A stretch of 64,000 bases of DNA, taken from positions 124,001 to 188,000 of the forward strand of contig NZ_MDKE01000022.1 in assembly GCF_001870485.1 (NCBI RefSeq), in the 5' to 3' direction. Numbering within the stretch: position 1 is the first letter of the stretch; the number at the start of each line of letters is the position of its first letter. Made by a program: the position numbers and the translations under genes. The notes under the pieces are model-generated. The model was given only the letters and a program-made list of their open reading frames with translations. It searched no databases and was not told the origin of the DNA. Of this stretch, positions 28,067 through 36,758 are shown one piece after another. Origin of the DNA: Oceanisphaera psychrotolerans (GTDB lineage: Bacteria; Pseudomonadota; Gammaproteobacteria; Enterobacterales; Aeromonadaceae).

Positions 28067-29152
28067 GTGAAAATTGTAAACATCAGGACCCTGAAGGTCG
28101 AGATCCCGCTGGAGAAGCCGATGATAACGGCGATCCATCGCACCGATACGGTTGGTTGTGTGCTGGTTTCGATAGAAACCGAGTGTGGCCTGGTGGGCGA
28201 GAACTATATTTTTGCACTGAACAAGGCGCGGCTGGGGGTATTCGAGGGCATGATCAAGAGCCTGATCCCGCATGTGCTTGGTCAGAACCCGCTCTATGCC
28301 GAGCGGATCTGGGAAAACATGTGGGCGGATATCAATCCTGTTGGTCAGCAGGGTATTGCTGTGTCGGCCATCTCGGCGATAGATACCGCCTTGTGGGATC
28401 TGGTCGGGAAAAAAGCACAACTCCCGCTTTATCAGCTGTTCGGTGGCTGCCGTGACAGTGTCAAGGCCTATGCCAGCAGCGGTCTCTGGCTCTCGTCGAG
28501 TATCGATGAGCTGGTCGACGAAGCCCAGGACTTTGTGCGCCAGGGGTTCCGCTCGGTCAAGCTGCGCCTGGGCAAGGAAAATCCGGCAGAAGATGTGGCC
28601 CGGGTCGCGGCTCTGAGAGAAGCGCTGGGCGATGATATCGAGATCCTGACCGATGCCAACCAGGCTTTGACACCAAGGCAGGCGATACGTCTCGCAGGGC
28701 AAATCGAGAAGTACAATATCGGTTGGTTTGAAGAGCCGGTATCGGCCAACGATCTGGAGGGCCACGCCCGTATTCTGGAAGCGAGCAATATTCCGGTGGC
28801 AAGCGGAGAAACCGACTACACCCGGTACGGCATGAAAAACATTTTGGATGCCCGGGCGGTCGATATTCTGATGCCGGATCTGCAACGCATCGGTGGGCTA
28901 AGCGAGTTCAGAAAGTCGGCGGCACTGGCTTCCAGCTATCACATACCGGTGTCTACCCATATCTTTACCGAGCAAAGTCTCAGCATTGCAGGTTCTGCCG
29001 CCAACTGTATCTCGGTCGAGCATGTTTCCTGGTTCTCGCCGCTTTACAAGGAAAAAATGGTGCTGGTTGATGGGAAGATCCCGATGCCCCAGGCGCCGGG
29101 ACTCGGTTTCACCTTTGATTATGACTTTATCGAGCAACATCTGATGCGCTGA
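28067..29152 (+). CDS. Enolase-superfamily enzyme, mandelate racemase/muconate lactonizing group
   Basis: 361 residues, starting at a GTG (28067) behind GGCAGG. Active-site landmarks on the TIM barrel: SVKLRLG (about 164-170) in the place of the general base, metal ligands Asp in LTDAN, Glu in FEEPV and Glu in SGETDY, then the Asp-His pair in DILMPDLQRIGG and STHIFTEQSL. The Asp-His dyad suggests a mandelate-racemase-type dehydratase or epimerase acting on a hydroxyacid. Proteins of this fold include betaine epimerases such as HpbD, but this sequence does not look like HpbD. It follows the ABC importer closely and precedes two dehydrogenase genes. Substrate unknown. Confidence 0.85.
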   Translation: MKIVNIRTLKVEIPLEKPMITAIHRTDTVGCVLVSIETECGLVGENYIFALNKARLGVFEGMIKSLIPHVLGQNPLYAERIWENMWADINPVGQQGIAVSAISAIDTALWDLVGKKAQLPLYQLFGGCRDSVKAYASSGLWLSSSIDELVDEAQDFVRQGFRSVKLRLGKENPAEDVARVAALREALGDDIEILTDANQALTPRQAIRLAGQIEKYNIGWFEEPVSANDLEGHARILEASNIPVASGETDYTRYGMKNILDARAVDILMPDLQRIGGLSEFRKSAALASSYHIPVSTHIFTEQSLSIAGSAANCISVEHVSWFSPLYKEKMVLVDGKIPMPQAPGLGFTFDYDFIEQHLMR

Positions 29153-29246
29153 GTTGGCCTGTACTGTGGGGCCAACAAGACATGACGGCCAGGCAGGGTG
29201 GATGACTTCGATCGGCAACAGGCTGTAAACGTTTAGGGATACAAGC

Positions 29247-30176
29247 ATGGCATTACTCATCAGCTATGAAGGCGCAAACGCCGACGTCTGGCGTCAGGAA
29301 TTTGGCAAGCACTTGCCAGACATGGATATTCGAATATTTCCCGAGGTCGGTGAGCCAGAGGAGATTGAGTTTGCCGCCCTATGGATGCATCCCATCGGTG
29401 ACTTGCAGCGGTATTCCAATCTCAAGGCGATCCTGTCGTTCGGTGCCGGTGTCGAACATATTACCCGCGATCCCGAATTTCCCCGGCATGTTCCCATCGT
29501 GCGCTTGGTCGATGAGCTGGTGGTACAGGATATGGCGCAGCATGTGGTTCATTGGGTGCTGCATTTTCATCGGGATTATTACCGCTATCTGGAAGGGCAA
29601 AAAGCGGCCAGCTGGCAGAAATATCCTTTGCGTGAGCCCGGGCAAAGACGTGTCGGTTTCCTGGGAATGGGCGCCATGGGGGCAGTCGCTGCCAAAATGG
29701 TGCGGGATCTGGGGTTCAGTGTCACAGGCTGGGGGCGGGATCCGGTCAGCCTTGAAGGGATCAGGTTCTTTAACGGTGATGAAGAGTTGCAATCCTTCCT
29801 GGAAAATACCGATATTCTGGTCAATGTACTGCCACTGACACCGGCGACGGAAAACCTGCTTGATGAGCAACATCTGGCCATGTTGCCGGCGGGCGCCTGT
29901 GTTATCAATATCAGCCGGGGCGCCATCATCGTTGATGAGGATCTGCTGGCTGCCCTGGATAGTGGACACCTGTCGGCCGCGGCGCTGGATACCTTTCGCA
30001 CCGAGCCGCTGCCGGCCGACCACCCATTCTGGTCTCATCCAAGGGTGTTTGTCACCCCGCATGTGGCGGGAATCAATTATCCGCATTCCGCTGCCAGACT
30101 GATGTCTGACAATATCAAAAAGGTGATGGCGGGAGAGGCTCCCTCTCCTGTTTTCGACCCGGTTCGCGGTTATTGA
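29247..30176 (+). CDS. D-2-hydroxyacid dehydrogenase, GhrA-like
   Basis: 309 residues, close to E. coli GhrA in length. NAD(P)-binding GFLGMGAMGAVAAKMV (about 133-148). Catalytic Arg in INISRGAIIVDEDLL (about 222), Glu in FRTEPLPADHPFW and His in VTPHVAGI (about 274). It should interconvert a 2-ketoacid (such as glyoxylate or hydroxypyruvate) and the D-2-hydroxyacid. It lies in the operon between the enolase-superfamily gene and the 3-hydroxyisobutyrate-dehydrogenase-like gene, so the pathway probably has a 2-keto/2-hydroxyacid intermediate. Confidence 0.87.
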   Translation: MALLISYEGANADVWRQEFGKHLPDMDIRIFPEVGEPEEIEFAALWMHPIGDLQRYSNLKAILSFGAGVEHITRDPEFPRHVPIVRLVDELVVQDMAQHVVHWVLHFHRDYYRYLEGQKAASWQKYPLREPGQRRVGFLGMGAMGAVAAKMVRDLGFSVTGWGRDPVSLEGIRFFNGDEELQSFLENTDILVNVLPLTPATENLLDEQHLAMLPAGACVINISRGAIIVDEDLLAALDSGHLSAAALDTFRTEPLPADHPFWSHPRVFVTPHVAGINYPHSAARLMSDNIKKVMAGEAPSPVFDPVRGY

Positions 30177-30215
30177 GCACTCTACAATCCAACGGTATTC
30201 TGTTTAAAGGAGTAA

Positions 30216-31111
30216 ATGATGAAAATTGGATTTATTGGTTTGGGCAACATGGGCTCGGGCATGGCGGACAATATTCTGCATTATTGCCAGCGGTCGGAAA
30301 ACAGCCTGAAAGTTTTTGATATTAATGCCACCGTTGTCGAAAAGTTTGTTGCCAAGGGTGCGGAGAAAGCAGCAACAATAAAGGACATTGCCCAAAGCTG
30401 CGATGTGATATTTACCTCACTGCCAAGCTCAAAACAGGTTATTCAGGTGGCGTTTGGAGAAGAAGGCATTCTGGCCAACGTTCAGGAAGGCACTGTCTGG
30501 TTTGAAACCAGTACCAACGAGCTGGCTGAGTGGGAAAAGGTGCGTGAGGCGGCACCAGCATACCTGACACTGGTTGATGCTCCTATAACTGGCGGTTCCG
30601 AAGGCGCAGCTGCCGGCACATTGACCATGTTGCTGGGCATTGAGGAAGGCATACTGGAAGACTTCAAGCCTCTGTTGGCTTCCTTTACCAAAAAGGCGGT
30701 GCGTATGGGGCCGTCAGGTGCTGGTTATGTCACCAAGCTGGTTCAGCTTCATCTGAATTATCTGGTGGCCCAGGGGATAGGTGAAGCCCTGATGCTGGGT
30801 GCAAAGGCGGATCTGGACTTGAAAACGCTGCACGAAGTGTTGCAGAACAGTTGTGCCCAGAGTTATGTGGTTGACAGGTATATACCAAGGTGCTTGATGG
30901 CAGCTATGACCCCTCTTTCGCATTGGGCCTGGCAACCAAGGATATGCGATTGATCGCCGGGCTGGGTGAGCATTTGAATGTGGATTTGCCTCTGGCCAAC
31001 AAGGTTTATGAAACCTATCAAGTGGCAACCGAAAGTTATGGTCCTGATGTGCCACACCTTTCCATCGTTAAATTGATTGAAGAAAGTTCCAATAAAAAAT
31101 TGAGAGGGTAA
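30216..31111 (+). pseudogene. 3-Hydroxyisobutyrate dehydrogenase-like NAD(P)-dependent enzyme, one-base frameshift
   Basis: Beta-hydroxyacid dehydrogenase, about 298 residues if repaired. The N-terminal Rossmann motif MKIGFIGLGNMGSGMADNIL, substrate motif DAPITGGSEGAAAGTLTML and the catalytic-Lys region GPSGAGYVTKLVQLHLNY are intact. The frame breaks at 30887-30888: CCAAGGTGCTTGAT should read CCAAAGGTGCTTGAT, after which YDPSFALGLATKDMRL continues in frame to a stop at 31111. One A lost from an A run suggests a base-calling error. It is the last gene of the ABC/enolase/dehydrogenase operon. Confidence 0.85.
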
Positions 31112-31129
31112 GTTAGGTCATTGTTGTTT

Positions 31130-31177
31130 GACCGTGAAGGTACCTGGCTGATTCAGCCGGTTGTCACGGTCTTTTTT
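31130..31177 (+). terminator. Terminator of the ABC/enolase/dehydrogenase operon
   Basis: Outer stem GACCGTGA / TCACGGTC with an inner GGCTGATTCAGCC hairpin, followed by six T. It closes the operon just before the second GlxA-type regulator. Confidence 0.88.
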
Positions 31178-31260
31178 ATTTTCAAGACAGGACTTTTTTG
31201 CAAGTTCGACCGACTTGCTCTGCCGTTTTATATCGATGACGATAGCTTCAGGAGGCAATG

Positions 31261-32313
31261 ATGAACCAGACTCACCGTATTGGTTTTTTACTGGTGGACA
31301 ACTTCACCATGATTTCCCTGGCGTCGGCCATCGAACCCCTGCGCATGGCCAACCAGCTCTCGGGCCAGTCTCTCTACGAATGGGTGATGCTCACCGAAAC
31401 CGGCTCGCCGGTGCGGGCCAGCGATCACCTGTTGGTGACGCCGGATCACAGCATTCAGGACTGCGGCCACCTCGACATAATGATCCTTTGTGGCGGTGTC
31501 GATGTGGCCAGGACCCGTAGTCGCGAGCTGAATAAATGGCTGAGAAAACTGGCCAGGCATCGGGTCGAGCTGGGTGCCGTTTGTACCGGGAGCTACCTGC
31601 TGGCCGACGCCGGCGTGCTTGATGGTTATCGCTGTACCCTGCACTGGGAATATATGGCGGCCTTCAGCGAGGCTTTTCCGCATCTCGAAACCAGCAGCGC
31701 ACTCTATTGCATCGACCGGGACCGGCTGACCAGCAGTGGCGGTACCGTGCCCATGGACATGATGTTACACCTGATCGAAAAGGAACATTCCAGTACACTG
31801 AGTACCGCCATCTGCGACATGTTTCTGTGTGAACGTATTCGCGAGGAGCGGGAAGAACAGCGGGTGCCGCTGCGTCATATGGTGGGGACTACCCAGCCCA
31901 GGCTGGCCGAGGTGGTGGCGCTGATGGAAGCCAATCTGGAAGATCCAATCTCTCTGGATGAGCTGGCCTGTTATGTGGGGCTGTCACGGCGTCAGGTCGA
32001 ACGCCTGTTCCAGCAATATGTCAAATGCTCTCCCTCCCGTTATTACCTCAATCTGCGGTTGAAGCGGGCCCGGCAGCTGCTACGCCAGACTTCTTATTCC
32101 ATCATCGATGTTGCCGCCGCTTGCGGTTTTGTTTCCAATTCTCATTTCAGCAAGAGTTATCGGGAATATTTTGGCGTGCCGGCTCGGGACGATCGTATCG
32201 GCTGTCTTGTTTCCCAGGCGGCGGATAATGTGCCGGTCATGCCCGGCCTGACCTTGAACATTCAGCTGGAATCGGCTCGAAAGGAGCCTACATTCGGCTC
32301 GGTTGGTCTGTAA
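31261..32313 (+). CDS. GlxA/GbdR-type AraC-family regulator, copy 2
   Basis: 350 residues, exactly the same length as the protein at 21412 and alike along most of its length, including runs such as SSALYCIDRDRLTSSGGTVP. Domain order is the same: DJ-1/PfpI-like with GAVCTGSYLLADAGVL, then AraC (CYVGLSRRQVERLFQQ, SIIDVAAACGFVSNSHFSKSY). The ATG at 31261 (an overlapping ATG lies at 31258) follows CAGGAGG. Differences cluster at about residues 80-95 and in the last 40 residues. It precedes the dimethylglycine operon, which is where GbdR would be expected, so this copy is the better GbdR candidate. Confidence 0.88.
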   Translation: MNQTHRIGFLLVDNFTMISLASAIEPLRMANQLSGQSLYEWVMLTETGSPVRASDHLLVTPDHSIQDCGHLDIMILCGGVDVARTRSRELNKWLRKLARHRVELGAVCTGSYLLADAGVLDGYRCTLHWEYMAAFSEAFPHLETSSALYCIDRDRLTSSGGTVPMDMMLHLIEKEHSSTLSTAICDMFLCERIREEREEQRVPLRHMVGTTQPRLAEVVALMEANLEDPISLDELACYVGLSRRQVERLFQQYVKCSPSRYYLNLRLKRARQLLRQTSYSIIDVAAACGFVSNSHFSKSYREYFGVPARDDRIGCLVSQAADNVPVMPGLTLNIQLESARKEPTFGSVGL

Positions 32314-32329
32314 TCTCCTGTCTTCGAAA

Positions 32330-32360
32330 ACAACAAGCCCCGCGATGCGGGGCTTGTTGT
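32330..32360 (+). terminator. Bidirectional terminator between regulator copy 2 and the small periplasmic gene
   Basis: A 14-bp perfect stem (ACAACAAGCCCCGC and its complement) with a GAT loop, followed by TTTT. It is related in sequence to the terminator of regulator copy 1. Confidence 0.88.
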
Positions 32361-32377
32361 TTTCCGGCTTGCCGGAC

Positions 32378-32659
32378 TTATTTGTGTTTGGCCAGGAAGC
32401 GCTCCGCCACTTTGCGGTGGGCGTCGGACATCTTCGACTTGCGCTCTTCCAGTCGCTTCAGAAGCTCCTTGCGTTCCTTCTTGTCGGATGCGCGCTCATA
32501 GCCATGCTCCAGGTGCTTCCTGAACTGCTCAGGCGACATGTCTTCCATCTTCTGACGCTGTTCGTGCTTATGTTCCTGTTTCTTGTCGTGTTCCGCCGCC
32601 TGCAACGGTGCCGCCAGTACCAGGGCACTCCACAACATGATCTTGATATTTGTTTTCAT
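32378..32659 (-). CDS. Small charged periplasmic protein, unknown function
   Basis: 93 residues. A signal peptide (MKTNIKIMLWSALVLAAPLQAAE) is followed by a very charged, helix-forming chain rich in Lys, Glu and His (HDKKQEHKHEQRQKMEDMSPEQF, then ERKELLKRLEERKSKMSD). The layout recalls small Spy/CpxP-like or metal-resistance periplasmic proteins, but the LTxxQ motif is not seen. It stands alone, convergent with regulator copy 2. Confidence 0.72.
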   Translation of the reverse strand: MKTNIKIMLWSALVLAAPLQAAEHDKKQEHKHEQRQKMEDMSPEQFRKHLEHGYERASDKKERKELLKRLEERKSKMSDAHRKVAERFLAKHK

Positions 32660-32964
32660 TTTTTTCCTTGGGATGGGCTGAATCTACGGGGCCATTATCC
32701 GGGGCCTTTGTGGCCAGGTTATGTCGGGCCGGCGCGCTTTGGCAACAAGGGGTAACAGTTTGTGACAAGGTGTGACAGCCCCCTGCTGCGGGCGGCCGCG
32801 GCAGGGCCGACGTGGCCCTTTTCGGCGGCCGGTGGCAACAGTGACGTTTTTGGCTATGTGGTCGTCGTTTTCAGCCAGCGGGCGGGCATGGCCGCGGGCT
32901 AGACTGCCCTTGAATCCGGTGGTCTCGATGCCACCTGCCACATTTATTCAAGGAAGGCCTGGCC
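32660..32964. promoter_or_regulatory. Promoter region of the dimethylglycine operon
   Basis: A 305-base gap without a gene, between the small periplasmic gene and the M19 gene, which are divergent. GbdR-type control would act here. AAGGAAGG at 32951-32958 is the ribosome site of the M19 gene. Confidence 0.4.
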
Positions 32965-33945
32965 ATGCAAAGTGCTGCTGAACTACATAATCAATCGGTC
33001 GTTATCGACGGTCTGATCATCGCCAACTGGGGAAAGGAGCTGTTTGAAGACATGCGCCGGGGCGGACTCACCGCCGCCAACTGTACCGTGTCGGTATGGG
33101 AAGGCTTTCAGGGCACCGTCAACAACATCGCCGCCTTCAACCGTCATTTCCAGGAGCACGCCGACCTGATCCGGCCGGTACGCACCACCGCCGACATTCT
33201 CAAAGCCAAGGAAGAAGGTCGTACCGGCGTGATCCTCGGTTTCCAGAATGCCCATGCCTTCGAAGATCAGCTGGGTTATGTGGAAATCTTCAAGCAACTG
33301 GGGGTGGGCATAGTGCAGATGGCCTACAACACCCAGAACCTGGTGGGCACCGGCTGTTACGAGCGTGACGGCGGCCTGTCCGGCTTTGGCCGTGAAGTGG
33401 TGGCCGAAATGAACCGGGTCGGTATCATGTGCGACCTGTCCCACGTCGGCGCCCAGACCTCGAAGGAAGTGATCCTCGAGTCCAAGAAGCCGGTGTGCTA
33501 CTCCCACTGCCTGCCGGCCGGGCTGAAGGATCACCCGCGCAACAAGTCCGACGAAGAGCTGCGCTTCATCGCCGATCACGGCGGTTTCGTCGGCGTGACC
33601 ATGTTCGCGCCCTTCCTGAAAAACGGCATCAATTCCACCATTGACGATTATGTCGAGGCCATCGCCTACGTGATGGAGCTGGTCGGTGAAGACGCCATCG
33701 GCATCGGTACCGACTTTACCCAGGGTCATGACCAGAACTTCTTCGAGTGGCTGACCCACGACAAGGGCTATGCCCGTCGCCTGACCCGTTTCGGCGAAAT
33801 CATCAACCCCGAGGGTATCCGTACCATCGGTGACTTCCCCAACCTGACCGAAGCGCTGCTGCGCCATGGTTTCTCACCGCGTCAGGTGGAAAAAGTAATG
33901 GGCGGCAACTGGATGCGTGTGCTCAAGGATGTCTGGGGCGAATAA
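32965..33945 (+). CDS. M19 membrane-dipeptidase-family protein of the dimethylglycine operon
   Basis: 326 residues. Family motifs include GFQNAHAFEDQ (metal-bridging Glu region), MCDLSHVGAQTSKEVI and KPVCYSHC. The first metal motif, normally DGHND, here reads VIDGLIIANW, so the usual His and Asp are absent and peptidase activity is doubtful. The same kind of protein heads the dimethylglycine cluster of Pseudomonas aeruginosa (PA5396). Its role there is not settled. A DUF5943 gene follows after 31 bases. Confidence 0.85.
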   Translation: MQSAAELHNQSVVIDGLIIANWGKELFEDMRRGGLTAANCTVSVWEGFQGTVNNIAAFNRHFQEHADLIRPVRTTADILKAKEEGRTGVILGFQNAHAFEDQLGYVEIFKQLGVGIVQMAYNTQNLVGTGCYERDGGLSGFGREVVAEMNRVGIMCDLSHVGAQTSKEVILESKKPVCYSHCLPAGLKDHPRNKSDEELRFIADHGGFVGVTMFAPFLKNGINSTIDDYVEAIAYVMELVGEDAIGIGTDFTQGHDQNFFEWLTHDKGYARRLTRFGEIINPEGIRTIGDFPNLTEALLRHGFSPRQVEKVMGGNWMRVLKDVWGE

Positions 33946-33976
33946 GCCATTACAAGGAAGAACAAGGAGAATCACA

Positions 33977-34507
33977 ATGTCAGTACATGCACCCGAAATG
34001 CCGATCGAAGTGAACAGTGAAACCGGCGTCTGGACCACAGACGCGCTGCCCATGCTGTATGTGCCGCGCCACTTTTTCGTCAACAACCACATGGCGATCG
34101 AAGAGGAACTGGGCCCGGAGCGTTATGCCGAAATCCTGTACAAGGCCGGCTACAAGTCTGCCTGGCACTGGTGCGAGAAAGAAGCCGAGTGTCACGGTAT
34201 CAGCGGTGATGCGGTATTCGAACACTACATGAAGCGTTTGTCTCAGCGTGGCTGGGGCCTGTTCACCATCGAAAACCTGGATATCGCCGCCGGTACCGCC
34301 AAGGTGCGTCTGGATCATTCCGCCTTCGTCTATCAGTACGGCAAGGTGGATCGCATGGTGGATTACATGTTCACCGGCTGGTTTGCCGGCGCGGTAGACC
34401 AGATTGCCGAAAGCCAGGGATTGGCGGTGCGCACCGTTGCCCGTCAGACCCAGAGCGGCGCCCAGACAGGCTGTGATTACGGCCTGTTCGAGGTCAGCCC
34501 GCTGTAA
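33977..34507 (+). CDS. DUF5943 protein (4-vinyl reductase-like domain)
   Basis: 176 residues from the ATG at 33977 behind AAGGAGA. No signal peptide. Sequence such as YVPRHFFVNNHMAIEEELGPERYAEILYKAGYKSAWHW and GCDYGLFEVSPL matches the small protein between the M19 and dgcA genes in Pseudomonas (PA5397-like). Function unknown; constant linkage to dgcAB suggests an accessory role in dimethylglycine oxidation. Confidence 0.82.
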   Translation: MSVHAPEMPIEVNSETGVWTTDALPMLYVPRHFFVNNHMAIEEELGPERYAEILYKAGYKSAWHWCEKEAECHGISGDAVFEHYMKRLSQRGWGLFTIENLDIAAGTAKVRLDHSAFVYQYGKVDRMVDYMFTGWFAGAVDQIAESQGLAVRTVARQTQSGAQTGCDYGLFEVSPL

Positions 34508-34653
34508 GGCGCACCGCCGCAGGTGCAAGGTGCAGGAGAGCGTCGGCATGCCGACCCTCCTGCACCGGGGTAAAGACTCAAGGTGGCAGCACCTTAATCA
34601 GAAATCGGCGGGCCGGTTACCGGCCGCCAGGCAAGCTAGCAGAGGGATCCAGG

Positions 34654-36713
34654 ATGGGACAGTTCGACGCCTTGTTTCAACCCATGAATATCAACAAACT
34701 CACCATCGTAACCGGGTGGTGAGCACGGCCCATGCCGAGGTGTATGCCACCGACGGCGGCATGACCACAGAACGTTACGTCAAGTATTACGAAGAAAAGG
34801 CCAAAGGCGGTCTCGGCCTGGCCATCTGCGGTGGTTCCAGCGTGGTGTCCATCGACAGTCCCCAGCAGTGGTGGAGCTCGGTCAACCTGAGCACCGACCG
34901 CATCATTCCCCATTTCCAGAATCTGGCCGATGCCATGCACAAGCACGGCGCCAAGATCATGATTCAGATCACCCACATGGGGCGCCGCTCCCGCTGGGAC
35001 GGTTTCAACTGGAGCACCCTGGTCAGCCCGAGCGGCATCCGCGAGCCGGTGCACCGTGCCACCTGCAAGGTGATCGAGCCGGAAGAAATCCAGCGCATCA
35101 TCGGCGACTATGCCCAGGCGGCCCGTCGCGCCAAGGAAGGCGGACTGGACGGTGTTGAACTGTCTGCCGTGCACCAGCACCTTATCGATCAGTTCTGGAG
35201 CCCGCGGGTCAACAAGCGTACCGACGAGTGGGGCGGCAGCTTCGAAAATCGCATGCGCTTCGGCCTGGAAGTGCTCAAGGCGGTGCGTGCCGAAGTCGGC
35301 CCCGACTTCGTGGTGGGCATGCGTATCTGTGGTGACGAATTCCACCCGGACGGCCTCAGCCACGACGACATGAAGCAGATCGCCAAGTATTACGACGACA
35401 CCGGCATGGTGGACTTCTTCGGTGTCATCGGCTCCGGCTGCGACACCCACAACACCCTGGCCAACGTCATCCCCAACATGAGCTATCCGCCCGAGCCCTT
35501 CCTGCACCTGGCGGCGGGCATCAAGGAAGTGGTGACGGTGCCGGTGATCCATGCCCAGAACATCAAGGATCCCAACCAGGCCCAGCGCATCCTCGAGGGC
35601 GGCTATGTCGACTTCGTGGGCATGACCCGGGCGCACATGGCCGACCCGCACCTGATTGCCAAGATCAAGCTGGGCCAGGTGGATCAAATCAAGCAGTGCG
35701 TGGGTGCCAACTACTGTATCGACCGTCAGTACCAGGGCCTGGATGTGCTCTGCATCCAGAACGCGGCCACCTCCCGCGAGTCCACCATGCCTCATATTAT
35801 CGAGCCCACCACCGGCATCAAACGCAAGGTGGTGGTGGTGGGTGGCGGCCCCGCCGGCATGGAAGCGGCCCGGGTCTGTGCCGAGCGCGGCCATGACGTG
35901 GTGCTGTTCGAGAAGGCCCCCGAGCTGGGTGGCCAGATCACCCTGGCGGCGAAAGCGCCCCAGCGCGATCAGATTGCCGGTATCACCCGCTGGTACGCCC
36001 TGGAGCTGGCGCGCCTCAAGGTGGATCTGCGCCTGAGCACCGCCGCCGACATGCCGGCGATGATGGCGGAGAATCCGGACGTGGTGATCCTGGCCGTCGG
36101 CGGTCAGCCCTTCATCGAGCAGAACCCGGAATGGGGTGCAGCAGAGGGGCTGGTGAACAGCAGCTGGGATATCCTGTCGGGCAAGGTCGAGCCGGGCAAG
36201 AACGTGCTGGTGTACGACACCATCTGTGAATTCAGCGGCATGTCGGTGGCCGATTACCTGGCGTCCAAGGGCAGCCTGGTGGAGATGGTTACCGACGACA
36301 TCAAACCGGGGGCGGCCATCGGCGGTACCACTTTCCCCACTTATTACCGTTCGCTGTACGAGCGTGAAGTGATCATGACGTCCGACATGGCGCTGCACAA
36401 CGTGTACCGGGAAGGGGACAAGCTGGTGGCGGTACTGGAAAACGAGTACACCGGCCAGAAGGAAGAGCGGGTAGTGGACCAGATCGTGGTGGAGAACGGT
36501 GTTCGCCCCGACGAGCGGCTCTACTACGAGCTGAAGGCCGATTCCGTCAACAAGGGCCAGATCGATCTGGAAGCCCTGTATGCGGCCAAGCCTCAGCCGA
36601 GCCTGTCTCACGATGGCCAGGGATACCTGCTGTTCCGTATCGGTGACTGCGTGTCTCAGCGCAACACCCATGCCGCCATCTATGACGCCCTGCGCCTGTG
36701 CAAGGACTTCTGA
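34654..36713 (+). pseudogene. dgcA: Dimethylglycine demethylase subunit A, one-base frameshift near the start
   Basis: NADH:flavin oxidoreductase/NADH oxidase-family enzyme, about 686 residues if repaired. It demethylates dimethylglycine to sarcosine together with DgcB and ETF. The start ATG at 34654 gives MGQFDALFQPMNINKLTI, but at 34707 the frame breaks: ACCATCGTAAC should read ACCATCCGTAAC to give the conserved LTIRNRVVSTAHAEVYATDGG. The remainder is intact: FMN barrel with VELSAVHQHLIDQFWSPRVNKRTDEWGGSFENR, the 4Fe-4S cysteines in CVGANYCID and CIQNAATS, then the nucleotide-binding VVVVGGGPAGMEAAR (about 395-409). A lost C in CC suggests a base-calling error. Confidence 0.9.
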
Positions 36714-36758
36714 TCTGAAGGCGCCGGAGCCTGCTCCGGCGCCATGAGGTAAGCCCCT

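Noticed and set aside
34677-36671. Open frame of over 660 codons antisense to dgcA
   Set aside because: It is a shadow of dgcA: composition is His/Gly/Val-rich and no domain is visible.
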